From Penaeus vannamei (Eukaryota; Arthropoda; Malacostraca; Decapoda; Penaeidae), in the NCBI RefSeq assembly GCF_042767895.1, contig NC_091589.1:19331712-19395711 (forward strand): a stretch of 64,000 bases of DNA, read 5' to 3'. The position numbers and the translations under genes were made by a program. The notes under the pieces were generated by a model. The model made no database searches. It was not told the origin of the DNA and saw nothing but the letters and a program-made list of their open reading frames with translations. This document shows, piece after piece, positions 25,901-40,276 of the stretch. Position 1 is the first letter of the stretch. Each line of letters starts with the position of its first letter.

Positions 25901-28900
25901 TTAAAGATAATTTTAGGATTACCGCAATAATAGCAATAATGTACTCTATTCTAATAATAATAATATCATTATTATTGTTATTATAATTAGTATTATTGTC
26001 ATTATTATTTCTAAAATTATCATTATTGTTATTATCCTTATAAAAAGAGTTAGTGATGGAAATGACAGTAATAATTAGCATAATAATCATTATAACTGCA
26101 ATAATGATAATGATAATAATGATAATCATTAGATAATGATTATAATGATGATAATCATAAGAATAATGACAGTAATGATGATAATTATGATAATAATAAT
26201 CATATAGTCAATATATAAGGAAATAAAGGCAAAAACTAATTATGATGATTATGGTAATTATGATGATTTTCAGGATAATTTCTACATTATTAACAATAAT
26301 GATGATAATTATGATGATAATGACAATAATAATGATGATAATAATAATAAAATGATAATTATAATGATAATTTTGATAATTACTGCAATAATAGCCATAA
26401 TGAACTCAATTCTAATAATTTTCAAACTAATAATGACAATAGAAATAATAATGATATCATTATTATTGTTATTATAATGAGTATTACTGTCATTATTATT
26501 TCTAAAATTATCATAATTGTTATTATCATTACAAAAATAGTTATAATGATGAAAAGGACTAATAATTAGCATAATAATCATAATAACTGCAATAATGATA
26601 GTGATAATAATTATGATCATGACGATAATGACTGTAATGATGATAATAACAAGAAAAATGACAATAATGATGATAATGATATTAATAATCATAGAGCCCA
26701 TTTATGATGAAATAAAAGTAATCAAATCCCACAAGTCGAAAAAACGGCAAAATCTAGCATATTACAGCCTTTAGAGAGAAAGAAAAAAAAAAACTTTTTC
26801 GCTTTTACATGATAATTATGATGATTTTTAACATTAATTAAGGTAATTATGATGATTTTCATGATAATGTCTTAATTATTAACAAAAATGATGATAATTA
26901 TGATGATAATGATAATAATAATGATAATAATAATATAATGATAATTATAATGATAATTTTGATAATTACTGCAATAATAGCAATAATGAACTCTATTCTA
27001 ATAATTTTCGTACCAATAATGATTATAAAAATAATAATAATATCATTATTATTGTTATTATATTGAGTATTATTGTCATTATTATTTCTAAAATTATCAT
27101 TATTGTTATTATCATTATAAAAATAGTTATAATGCTTAAAATGACAGTAATAATTTGCATAATAATTATAACTGCAATAATGATAATGATAATGATAATC
27201 ATGACGATAATGACTATAAGGATGATAATCATAAGAATAATAACAGTAATGACGATAATGATTATAATAATAATCATAGAGCCCATTTATAATGAAATGA
27301 AATAAAAAAAACGCAAAATCTAGCGAACAAAGTCTTTTGAGAGAAAGGTCGAAAAAAAAACTTTTTCACTTTTAAATGATAATTAAGATGATTTTAGCAT
27401 TAATTCAGGTAATTATGATGATTTTCATGATAATACCTTTATTTCTAACAATAATGATGATAATTATGATGGGAATGACAATAATAATTATGATAATAAT
27501 AATAAAATGATAGTTATAATAATAATTTTGATAATTACTGCAATAATAGCAAAAATGAACTCTATTCTAATAATTATCATATTAATAACGACAATAGAAA
27601 TAATAATGATATTATTATTGTTATTATAAAGAGTATTATTGTCATTATTATTTTTAAAATTATCATTATTGTTATTATCATTATAAATATAGTTATAATG
27701 ATGAAAATGACTGTAATAATTAGCATAATAATCATTATAACTGCAATAATGCTAATGATAATAATGATAATCATGATAATGACGGAAATGATGATAATCA
27801 TGAGAATAATGACAGTAATGATGATAATGATGATAATAATAATCATACAGTCTATTTATAAGGAAATAAAGGCTAAAAGTAATAAAATCCCCAAAGTCGA
27901 AATACCGCAAAATCTTATGATAGATACAGCCTTTCTCCCTTTCAATGATAATACTAATGATTTTAACATTAAATCAGGTGATTATGATGATCTTCATGAT
28001 AATGCCTTTATTATTCACAATAATGATGATTATTATGATGATAATGACAATAATAATGATGATAATAATAAAATGAGAATTTTAATGATAATTTTGAACT
28101 CTATTCTCATAATTTTCATACTACTAATGACAATAGAAATAATAATATCATTATTATTGTTATTATAATGAGTATTATTGTCATTATTATTTCTAAAATT
28201 ATCATTATTGTTATCATTACAAAAATAGTTATAATGATGAACAGGACTAGTAATTAGCATAATTCTCATTATAACTGCAATAAAGATAGTGATAATGATA
28301 ATCATTACGATAATGACTATAATGATGAAAATCATAAGAATAATGACAATAATGATGATGATGATAATAATAATAATCATAGAGTCCATTTATAATGAAA
28401 TAACGGCTAAAACTAATAAAATCCCCAAAGTCGAAAAACAGCCAAATCTAGGGTATTACAGAATTTTGACAGATAGGTCGAAAAAACCCTTTTTCGCTTC
28501 TAAATGATAATTATGATTTTAACATTAATTCAGGTAATTATGATGATTTTCATGATATGCCGTTGTTATTAAAAATAATGATGATACTTGTGACGATAAA
28601 GACAAAAATAATGATGATAATAATAATAAAATGATAATTATGATGATAGCTTTAATATTTACTGATATAATAGCAATACTTAACTCTATCCTAATAATTT
28701 TCATACTAATAATGACAATGGAAATAATACAATTATTATTGTTATTATTATGATTATTATTGTCATTATTATTTCTAAAATTATCATTACTGTTATTATC
28801 ATTATAAAAATAGTTATAACTATGAAAATGACAGTAACAATTAGCATAATCATCATTAAAATTGCAATAATGATAATGATAATGATAATCATGACGATAA

Positions 28901-29708
28901 AGACTATAAAGATGATAATCATAAGAATAATGACAGTAATGATGATAATAATAATCATAGAGTCCATTTATAACGGCAAAATCTAGCGTATTACAGTCTT
29001 TCGAGAGAAAGGTCGAAAAAAAACCTTTTCACTTTTAAATGATAATTATGATTTTAACATAAATTCAGGTAATTATGATGATTTGGATGATAATGCCTTT
29101 ATTATTGACAAAAATGTTGATAATTATGATGATAATGACAATAATAATGATGATAATAATAAAATGAGAATTATAATAATTTTGATAATTACTGCAATAA
29201 TACCAATAAAGAAATCTATTCTAATAATTTTCATACCAATAATGACATTAGAAATAAGAATATCATTATTATTGTTATGATAATGAGTATTATTGTCATT
29301 ATTATTTCTAAAATTATCATTATTGTTATTATCATTATAATAATAGTTATAATGATGAAAATGAGAGTAATAATTAGCATAATAATCATTACAAGTGCAA
29401 TAATGATAATGATAATAATGATAATCATGACGATAATGACTGTAATGATGATAATCATGAGAATAATTACAATAATGATGTAAATGATAAAAATAATCAT
29501 AGAGGCTAAAACTAATAAAATCCAATAAATCGAAAAAACGGCAAAATCTTGCGTATTACAGCCTTATGAGAGAAAGGTGGAAAAAAAACTCTTTTTCGCT
29601 TATAAATGATAATAAAGATGATTTTGACATTAATTCAGGTAATTATGATGTTTTCATGATAATTCCTTTATTATAAACAATAATGATGATAATTATCATG
29701 ATAATGAC
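19749..29708 (+). repeat. Family A satellite array, block 3
   Basis: About 17 monomers in + orientation, with modules near 19885, 20475, 21058, 21625, 22195, 22770, 23357, 23947, 24535, 25100, 25690, 26735, 27310, 27900, 28435, 28980 and 29533. One monomer around 26205-26260 has lost its module. The stretch 25258-27880 is paralogous to 47331-49990. The monomers at 19.9 and 29.0 kb share variants with the one at 3.5 kb. The array breaks off at 29708 after ATAATGAC. No gene or RNA gene is visible. Confidence 0.94.
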
Positions 29709-29757
29709 GCTGCCCCTTGCAAGATCAACTCTCCCATCTCAATTACCCACACAGGTG
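29709..29757. other. Filler at the family A / family B junction
   Basis: About 49 bp unlike either satellite family (GCTGCCCCTTGCAAGATCAA at its start, with a CCCAC/GTGGG dyad at the end) join a truncated family A monomer to a family B monomer that starts in its middle (GACATCAATAATTAAG). Confidence 0.75.
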
Positions 29758-30015
29758 GGAAATTGACATCAATAATTAAGATAATAACTATTATAATGAT
29801 TATATTAACGGTAATTATGGCGATAATTACTATAATGATGATAATGATGATATTAATGATAACAATGATGATGATAATCATTATAAAGCCAATCCATAAT
29901 GAAAAAAGGATAAAAGTATAAAAATCGCAGAAGTCGAAAAAAAACGCCGAAATCTAGCGATATATAGCCTTTTGAGAGAATGGTCGACAAACCCAATTTT
30001 TCGAGATTAAGGGAT

Positions 30016-30120
30016 AATTATGATGATTTCTGCAATGATTCTTCTAATTATGATGATTTTTGCAATGATTCTTCTAATTATGATGATTTTTGCAATGATT
30101 CTTCTAATTATGATGATTTT
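30016..30120 (+). repeat. 30-bp minisatellite, 3.5 copies
   Basis: Units at 30016-30045, 30046-30075 and 30076-30105, plus half a unit, of AATTATGATGATTTTTGCAA followed by TGATTCTTCT. Only one such unit is present in the other family B monomers, so this is a private local expansion. Confidence 0.9.
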
Positions 30121-30186
30121 GATGATAATCCCATTGATAATGACAATGATAATGACATTATTTATGATAATCATGAAATTAATTAT

Positions 30187-30291
30187 GATATTTATGATAT
30201 TGATTATGATAATTATGACATTAAATATGATAATTATGACATTAATTATGATAAATATGACATTAATTATGATAATTATGACATTAATTAA
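30187..30291 (+). repeat. 21-bp minisatellite, 5 copies
   Basis: Units of 21 bp built on GATAATTATGACATTAATTA + T. The first is diverged and the last four (30208-30291) are nearly identical. The same 21-mer is expanded to different copy numbers near 31880-31960, 33118-33170 and 33740-33830. Confidence 0.88.
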
Positions 30292-33200
30292 GATATTTAT
30301 AATATAATGAAAATTATAATGATAATTTGCGTAATTAATGCAATAATAGCAATAATCGACAATATTCTAATGACTTTCATGACAATAAGAATAATAATAA
30401 CGATAATGATAATAAAAATAATCATTGAAATAATCATAATATCGATATTTTTGTTATTAAAATTGTTATTATTGTTGTTACTATTTCTAAAATTATCATT
30501 GTTGTTATTATCATTATAAAAAATAGTTATAATGAGGGAAATGACATCAATAATTAAGATAATAACTATCGTAATGATTATATTAAGGGTAATTATGGCG
30601 ATAATTACTATAATCATGATAATGATGACATTAATGATAATAATGATGATTATCATTACAAAGCCCATTCATAATGAAAGAAAGGCTAAAAGTATAAATA
30701 TTCCAAATGTCGAAAAAAAAACGCCGAAATCTAGCGATATATAGACTTTTGAGAGAATGGTCGACAAACCCCATTTTTCGAGTTTAAGGGATAATTATGA
30801 TGATTTCTTCAATGATTCTGCTAATTATGATGATTTTGATGACAATCCAATAAATAGGTACAATATTAATGACATTAATTAAGATAATTTTGACATTAAT
30901 TAATATAATTCTAATATAATGATAATTATAATTATAATTTACGTAATTGATGTAATAATAGCAATAATCGACAATATTCTAATGATTTTCATGACAATAA
31001 CAATAATAATAACGATAATGATAATAAAAATAATCATTGAAATAATCATAATATCGCTATTATTGTTATTATAATTGTTATTATTGTTGTTATTATTTCT
31101 AAAATTATCATTATTGTTATTATCATTATAAAAATAGTTATAATGAGAGAAATGACATCAATAATTAAGATGATAACTATTATAATGATTAAAATGATTT
31201 TGCTAATTATGATGATTTTGATGACAATCCCATAAATAATGACAATAATAATGACATTAATTATGATAATTATGACATTAATTAAGATAATTATAATATA
31301 ATGATTATAATAATAATTTGCGTAATTAATGCAATAATAGCAATAATCGACAATATTTTAATTATTTTCATGACAATAACAATAATAATAACAATAATGA
31401 TAATGAAAATAATCATTGAAATAATAATAATATCGATATTATTTTTATTATAATTGTTATTATTGTTATTATTATTTCTAAAATTATCATTATTGTTATA
31501 ATAATTATAAAAATAGTTATAATGAGGGAAATGACATCAATTATTAAGATACAAACTATTATAATGATTATATGAAGGGTAATTATGGCGATAATTACTA
31601 TAATGATGATAATGATGACATTAATGATAATAATGATGATGATAATCACTACAAAGCCCTTCCATAATGAAAAAAGGCTAAAAGTATAGAAATCCCAAAA
31701 GTCGAAAAAAACGCCGAAATCTAGCGATATATAGCCTTTGGAGAGAATGGTCGACAAACCACCTTTTTCGAGTTCAAAGGATAATTATGATGATTTCTGC
31801 AATGATTCTGCTAATTATGATGATTTTGATGACAATCCCATTAATAATGACAACAATAATGACATTAATTATGATATTTATGACATTAACCATGATAATT
31901 ATGACATTAATTATGATAATTATGACATTAATTATGATAATTATGACACTAATGAAGATAATTATAATGTAATGATAATTATAATAATAATAATTGGCGT
32001 AAGAAATGCAATAATAGTAATAATCGACATTATTCTAATGATTTTCATGACAATAACAATAATAATAACGATAATGATAATAAAAATAATCATTGAAATA
32101 ATCATAATATCGCTATTATTGTTATTATAATTGTTATTATTGTTGTTACTATTTCTAAAATTATCATTATTGTTATTATCATTATAAAAAGTTATAATGA
32201 GGGATTTGACATCAATAATTAAGATAATAACTATTATAATGATTATATTAAAGGTAATTATGGCGATAATTATAATGATGATAATGATGACATTAATGAT
32301 AATAATGATAATCATTATAAAGCCTATCCATAATGAAAAAAGGCTATAAGTATAAAAATCCCAAAAGTCGAAAAAAAACGCCGAAATCTAGCGATATATA
32401 GCCTTTTGAGAGAATGATCGACAAACACCCTTTTTCGAGTTTAAGGGATAATTATGATGATTTCTGGAATGATTCTGCTAATTATGATGATTTTGATGAC
32501 AATCCTATTAATAATGACAATAATAATGACATTGATTATGATAATTATGACATTAATTGTGAAAATTCTGACATTAATTAAGATAATTATAATATAATGA
32601 TAATTATAATGATAATTTGCGTAATTAATGCAATAATAGCAATAATCGACAATATTCTATTGATTTACATGGCAATAATAATAATAACGATAATGATAAT
32701 AAAAATAATCATTGAAATAATCATAATATCGCTATTAATGTTATTATAATTGTTATTATTTTTCCTATTATTACTAAAATTATCATAATTGTTATGATTA
32801 TAAAGATAGTTATAATGAGGTAAATGACACCAATAGTTAAGATAGTAACTATTATAATGATTATATTAAGGGTAATTATGGCGATAATTACTATAATGAT
32901 GATAATAATGACATTAATGATAATAATAATGATGATAATCATTATAAAGCCCTTCCATAATGAAAAAGGCTAAAAGTATATAAATCCCAAAAGTCGAGAG
33001 AATGGTCGACAAACCCCCTTTTTCGAGCTTAAGGGATAATTATGATTATTTCTGCAATGACTCTGCTAATTATGATGATTTTGATGACAATTCCATTAAT
33101 AATGACAATATTAAGGACATTAATTATGATAATTATGACATTAATTATGATAATTATGACATTAATTAAGATAATTATAATATAATGATAATTATAACGA

Positions 33201-34299
33201 TAATTTGCGTAATTAAGGCAATAATAGCAATAATCGACAATATTCTCATTATTTATATGACAATAACAATAATAATAACGATAATGATAATAATAATAAT
33301 CATTGAAATAATCATAATATCGCTATTATTGTTATTATAATTGTTATTATTGTTGCTATTATTTCTAAAATTATCATTATTGTTATTATCATTATAAAAA
33401 TAGTTATAATGAGGGAAATGACATCAATAATTAAGATAATAACTATTATAATGATTATATTAAGGGTAATTATGTCAATAATTACTATGATGATGATAAT
33501 GATGACATTAATGATAATGATGATGATGATAATTATTATAAAGCCCATCCATAATGAAAAAAGGCTAAAAGTATAAAAATTCCAAATGTCGAGAAAAACG
33601 GCGAAATCTAGCGATATATAGCCTTTTGAGAGAATGATCGACAAACCCCCCTTTTCGAGTTGAAGGGATAATTATGATGATTTCTGCAATGATTCTGCTA
33701 ATTATGATGATTTTGATGACAATCCCATTAATAATGACAATAATAATGACATTAATTATGATAATTATGACATTATGGTAATTATGACATTAATTATGAT
33801 AATTATGACATTAATTAAGATAATTATAATATAATGATAATTATAATGATAATTTGCGTAATTAATGCAATAATAGCAATAATCGACAATATTCTAATGA
33901 TTTTCATGACAACAATAATGATAGCGATAATGATAATAAAAATAATCATTGAAATAATCATAATATTGCTGTAATTTTTATTATAATTGTTATCATTGTT
34001 GTTATTATTTCTAAAATTATAATTATTATCATTATAAAAATAGTTACAATGAGGGAAATGACATCAATAATTAAGATAATAACTATTATAATGATTATAC
34101 TAAGGGCAATTATGGCGATAATTACTATAATGATGATAATGATGACATTAATGATAATAATGATGATAATAATCATTATTAAGCCCATCCATAATGAAAA
34201 AAGGCTTAAAGTATAAAAATCCCTAAAGTCGAAAAAAAAACGCCGAAATCTAGCCTTTTGAGAGAATGGTCGACAAACACCCTTTTTCGAGTTAAGGGA

Positions 34300-35472
34300 T
34301 AATTATGATAATGATGATTATACTGACTATAATGATAATAATCATTAAAATAATGACAGTAATGATAATAAGGATGATAATTATTATTCAGTCAATTTAT
34401 AATGAAATAAAGGCCAAAAGTAATAAAATCCCAAAAGTAGAAAAAACATCAAAATCTAGCCTTTTGAGAAAATCGTCGGAAAATCCCCTTTTACGCTTTT
34501 TAATGGTAATTATGAGGATTTTAACATTCAGGTAATTATTTTGATTTTCATGATAATACTTTATTATTGACAATAATGATGATAATTAGGATGATAAAGA
34601 CAATAATAATGACAATAATAATGATCATGATAAAATCATAATTATAAAGATAATTTTGATAAGTAATAGCAATAATTAACTCTATTCCAATAATTTGTTA
34701 TAAAAATAGTTATAATGATGAAAATAGCAATAATAATTAGCATAATAATTATAACTACAATAATGATGATAATATTGATGATAATCATGATGATAATGAC
34801 TCTTATGATAATAATCATTAAAATAATGACAGTAATGATAATAATTATTATTCAGTCGATTTATAATGAAATAAAGGCCCAAAGTAATAATATTCCATAA
34901 TTCAAAAAAACGGCAAAATCTAGCGTATTATACAGCCTGTTGAGAGAATCGTCGGAAAAAAACTTTTTCACTTTTAAATGGTATTTATGAGTATTTTAAC
35001 ATGAATTCAGGTAATTAGGATGATTTTCATGATAATTCCTTTATCATTGACAAAAATGATAATGACAATAACATAATGATTGTAAAATCATAATTATAAA
35101 GATAATTTTGATAATTACTGCAATAATAGCAATAATTAACTTTATTCCAATAATTTTCATACTAATAATCACAATAGAAATAATAATAACATCGTTATCA
35201 TTGTCATTATAATTATTACTATTGTCTTTATTATTTCTAAAATTATCATTATTGCTATTATCATTATAAAAACAGTTAAAATGATGAAAATAGCCATAAT
35301 AATTAGCATAATAATCAATATAACTGCAGTAATGATGATAATCATGATGATAATGACTATAATGATAATAAACATTAGAATAATGACAGTAACGATAATA
35401 ATGATGATAATAATTATTATTCGGCCCATTTATAATGAAATAAAGGCCAAAAGTCGAAAAAAACGCAAAAAA
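34300..35472 (+). repeat. Transitional family A-like monomers
   Basis: About two monomers with modules near 34440, 34910 and 35455. They resemble family A (TTTATAATGAAATAAAGGCC) but have their own variants (GAGAAAATCGTCGG or GAGAGAATCGTCGG in place of GAGAGAAAGGTCG). The last module is cut after GTCGAAAAAAACGCAAAAA, where the orientation switches. Confidence 0.85.
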
Positions 35473-38400
35473 ATCATCATCATAATTATCATTACTGTCA
35501 TTATCGCCCTAATTACCCTTAACATAGTCATTATAATCATTTTCTTAATTGTTAATGTCATTTTCATCATTATAATGATTTTAATAATGATAATGACAAT
35601 AATGATTATTCTAGAAATAATAACAACGATAATAATGATTATAATAACAATAATAGCCGTGTTGTAATTACTTTTATTATTATTTCTGTTATCATTGTCG
35701 TTATTATTAGTGTTATTAGTAGGAAAATCATTAGAATATTGTTGATTATTGCTATTATTGCAATCATTACGCAAATATTCATTATAATTATCATTGTATA
35801 ATTATTATCATAATTATTGTCCTAATTACTCTCATTATTATCATTATTATCGTCATTATTGTCATTATTGATGGGGTTATCATCAAAATCATCCTAATTA
35901 GCAGAATTATTGCTAAAATCATCATGATCATTTTAACTGGAAAAACGGGGGTTTTCGACTCATCTCTCATAAGGCTGTATTTCGCCAGATTTCGCCAATT
36001 TTCGACTTTTGGATTTTACAACTTTTAGTCTATTTCGCATTATAGATGGGCTTTATAATAATAATTATCATCATTATTGTCATCATCATCATCATTATTA
36101 TCATTACTGTCATTATCTCCCTAATTACCCTTAATATAGTCATATTACTCATTATCTTAATTATTAATATCATTTTCATCATTATAATGATTTTAATCAT
36201 GATAATGACAATAATGATAATTCTAGAAATAATAATAACAATAATAATGATTATAATAAAAATAATAGCCGTGTTATAATTACTTTTATTATTATTTCTG
36301 TTATCATTGTCGTTTTTATTACTGTTATTAGTAGGAAAATCATTAGAATATTGTTGATTATTGTTATTATTGCAATTATTACGCAAATCATCATTATAAT
36401 TACCATTATATAATTATTATCATAATTACTGTCTTAATTATAATCATAATTATCATTATTATCGTCATTAATGTCATTATTGATGGGGTTATAATCAAAA
36501 TCATCCTAATTAGCAGAATTATTGCTAAAATCATCATGATTATCATTTAAACTTCCAAAAGTTGGGTTTTCGATTCATCTCTCACAAGATTTCGCCGGTT
36601 TTTCGACTTTTGGGATTTTTCTACTTTTAGCCATTTTCTCATTATAGATGGGCTTTATAATGATAATTATCATCATTATTGTCATTATCATCATCATTAT
36701 TATCATTACTGTCATTATCGCCCTAATTACCCTTAATATAGTCATTATAAAAATCATTATCTTAATTATTAATGTCATTTTCATCATTATAATTATTTTA
36801 ATAATGACAATGACAATAATGACAATTCTAGAAAGAATAACAACAATAAAATTTATTATAATAACAATAATAGCCGTGTTATAATTACTTTTATTATTAT
36901 TTCTGTTATCATTGTCGTTATTATTAGTGTTATTAGTAGGGAAATCATGAGAATATTGTTGATTATTGCTATTATTGCAATTATTACGCAAATCATCATT
37001 ATAATTATCATTGTATAATTATTCTCATAATTATTGTCTTAATTACACTCATAATTATCATTATTATCGGCATTAATGTCATTATTGATGGGGTTATAAT
37101 CAAAATCATCCTAATTAGCAGAATTATTGCTAAAATCATCATGATCATCATTTAAACTGGAAAAATGGGGGTTTTCGATTCATCTCAGAAGGCTGTATTT
37201 GGCTAGATTTCGGCAGTGTTTCGATTTATGGGATTTATCTACTTTTAGCCTTTTTCTCATTATAGATGGGCTTTATAATGATAATTATCATCCTTATTGT
37301 CATTATCATCATTATTATCATTACTGTCATTATCATCATCATTATTATAATTACTGTCACTATGATCATTATTATCATTACTGTCTTCATCGCCCTAATT
37401 ACCTTTAATATAGTCATTATAATAATCATTATTTTGATTATTAATGGCATTTTCATCATTATAATGATTTTAATAATGATGATGATAATAATGATAATTC
37501 TAGAAATAATAACAACGATAATAAGAATTATAATAACAATAGTAGCCGTGTTATAATTACCTTTATTATTATTTATGTTATCATTGTCGTTATTATTAGT
37601 GTTATTAGTAGAGAAATCACTAGAATATTGTTGATTATTGCTATTATTTCAATTATTACGAAAATCATCATTATAATTATTATTGTATAATTACTATCAT
37701 AGTTATTGGCCTAATTACTATCATAATTATTGTCTTAATTACTCTCATAATTATCATTATTATCATTATTTTCATTATTGATTAGGTTATCATCAAAATA
37801 ATCCTAATTAGCAGAATTAATGTTAAATCATCATAATAGATTTCGCCGGTTTTAAGACTTTTGGGATTTTTTCTACTTTTAGCCTTTTTCTCATTATAGA
37901 TGGGCTATATAAAGATAATTATCATCATTATCGTCATTATCATCATTATTATTATCATCACTGTCATTATCGCCATAATTACCCTTAATATACTCATTAT
38001 AATAATCGTTGCCTTAATTGTTAATGTCATTTTCATCATTATAATGATTTTAATAATGATAATTTTAGGAATAATAACAACAATAATAATGATTATGATA
38101 ACAGTAATAGCAGTATCATAATTACTTTTATTATTAATTCTGTTTTCATTGTCGTTATTATTAGTGTTATTAATCGGAAAATCATCAGAATATTGTTGGT
38201 TATTGCTATTATTGCAATTTTTACGCAAATCATCATTATAATTGTCATTGTTTGATTATCATAATTATTGTCCTAATTACTAACATAATTATCATTATTA
38301 TCGTCATTAATGTCATTATTGATGGGGTTATAATCAAAATGATCCTAATTAGCAGAAATATTGCTAAAATCATCATAATCATCATTTAAACTGGAAAAAG

Positions 38401-40276
38401 GGGGTTTTCGACTCATATCTCAGAAGGCTGTATTTCGCTAGATTTCTCCGGTTTTTCGACTTTTGAGATTTTTCTACCTTAAGCCTTTTTCTCATTATGG
38501 ATTGACTTTATAATGATAATAATCATTATTGTCATTATCATCATCATTATTGTCATTACTGTCATTATCGCCCTAATTACCCTAAATATAGTCAGTATAA
38601 TAATCATTATCTTAATTATTAATGTAACTTTCATCATTATAATAATCTTAATGACGATAATGACAATAATGATAATTCTAGAAATAATAACATTAATAAT
38701 GTTTATAATAACAATAATAGCAGTGTTATGATTACTTTTATTATTATTTCTGTTATCATTGTCGTTATTATTAGTGTTATTAGTAGGAGAATCTTTAGAA
38801 TATTGTTGATTATTGCTATTATTGCAATTATTACGAAAATCATCATTATATTTATTACTGTATAATTACTTTCATAATTATTGGCCTAATTACTATCATA
38901 ATTATTATCCTAATTACTCTCATAATTATCATTATTATCGTCATTATTTTCATTATTGATTGGTTTATAATCAAAATCATCCTAATTAGCAGAATTATTG
39001 CTAAAATCATCATTTAAACTCGAAAAGAGTTTTTTCGACTCATCTTTATTTTGCTAGATTTCGCCGGTTTTAAGAGTTTTGGGATTTTTATACTTCTAGC
39101 CTTTTTATCATTATAGATGGGCTTTATAATGATAATTATCATCATTATTATCATTATCATCATCATTATTATCATTACTGTCATTATCGCCCTAATTACC
39201 CTTAATATACTCATTGTAATAATCATTGTCTTAATTGTTAATGTCATTTTCATCATTATAATGATTTTAATAATGATAATGATAATAATGATAATTCTAG
39301 GAATAATAACAACAATTATAATGATTATGATAACAATAATAGCAGTGTTATAATTACTTTTATTATTATTTCCGTTATCATTGTCGTTATTATAAGTGTT
39401 ATTAGTAGGAAAATCATCAGAATATTGTTGGTTATTGCTATTATTGCAATTTTTACGCAAATCATCATCATAATTATCATTGTATAACTATTATCATAAT
39501 TATTGTCCTAATTAGTCATAATTATCATTATTATTGTCATTATTGTCATTATTCATGGGGTTATCCTCAAAATCACCCTAATTAGCAGAATTATTGCTAA
39601 AATCATCATAATCATCATTCAAACTGGATAAAAGGGGGTTTTCGAATCATCTCTCATAAGGCTGTATTTCGGCTAGAATTCGCCGGTTTTCCGACTTTTA
39701 GGATTTTTCTCCTTTTAGCCTTTTTCTCATTATAGATTGGTTTTATAATGATAATTATCATCATTATTGTCATTATCATCATCATTATTGTCATTATCAT
39801 CATCATTATTGTCATTATCATCATTATTATCATTACTGTCTTTATCGCCCTAATTACCCTTAATAAACTCATTAGAATAATCATTATCTTAATTGTTAAT
39901 GTCATTTTCATCATTATATTGATTTTAATACTGATGATAACAATAATAATAATTCTAGAAGTAATAACAACAATAATAATGATTATAATAACAATAATAG
40001 CCGTGTTATAATTACTTTTATTATAATTTCTGTTATCATTGTCGTTCTTATTACTGTTACTAGTAGGAAAATCATTAGAATATTGTTGATTATTGTTATT
40101 ATTGCAGTTATTACGCAAATCATCATTATAATTATCGTTGTATAATTATTATCCTAATTATTGTCCTAATTACTCCCATAATTATCATGATTATAGTCAT
40201 TATTGCGATATTAAATGGGGTTATCATCAAAATCATCCTAATTAGCAGAATTATTGCTAAAATCATCATAATCATC
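35473..40276 (-). repeat. Family C satellite array, inverted block
   Basis: Family C read on the - strand (TCATTATAGATGGGCTTTAT recurs). Modules lie near 35990, 36600, 37215, 37855, 38455, 39060 and 39690; the monomer is about 610 bp. Copies are more diverged from each other than in the + block that follows. A 21-bp unit (ATCATCATTATTGTCATTAT + C) is repeated three times at 39757-39819. No other features. Confidence 0.93.

Larger units (their letters stand above)
29758..34300 (+). repeat. Family B satellite array
   Basis: A distinct subfamily. Its module reads CATCCATAATGAAAAAAGGC, then GTCGAAAAAAACGCCG, then AAATCTAGCGATATATAGCC, then GAGAATGGTCGACAAACCC, then TTTTTCGAGTTTAAGGG. Modules lie near 29940, 30715, 31705, 32370, 32995 (core deleted), 33595 and 34230. 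The triplet part contains short minisatellites of 21 and 30 bp, and monomer length varies with their copy number. Family B shares the order of landmarks with family A, so they are related by descent. Confidence 0.93.

Noticed and set aside
29980..30291. Asp/Asn/Tyr-rich frame with a ten-residue repeat (NYDDFCNDSS)
   Set aside because: The repeat is the 30-bp minisatellite read in frame, and the homologous frames in other family B monomers have different lengths and contents.
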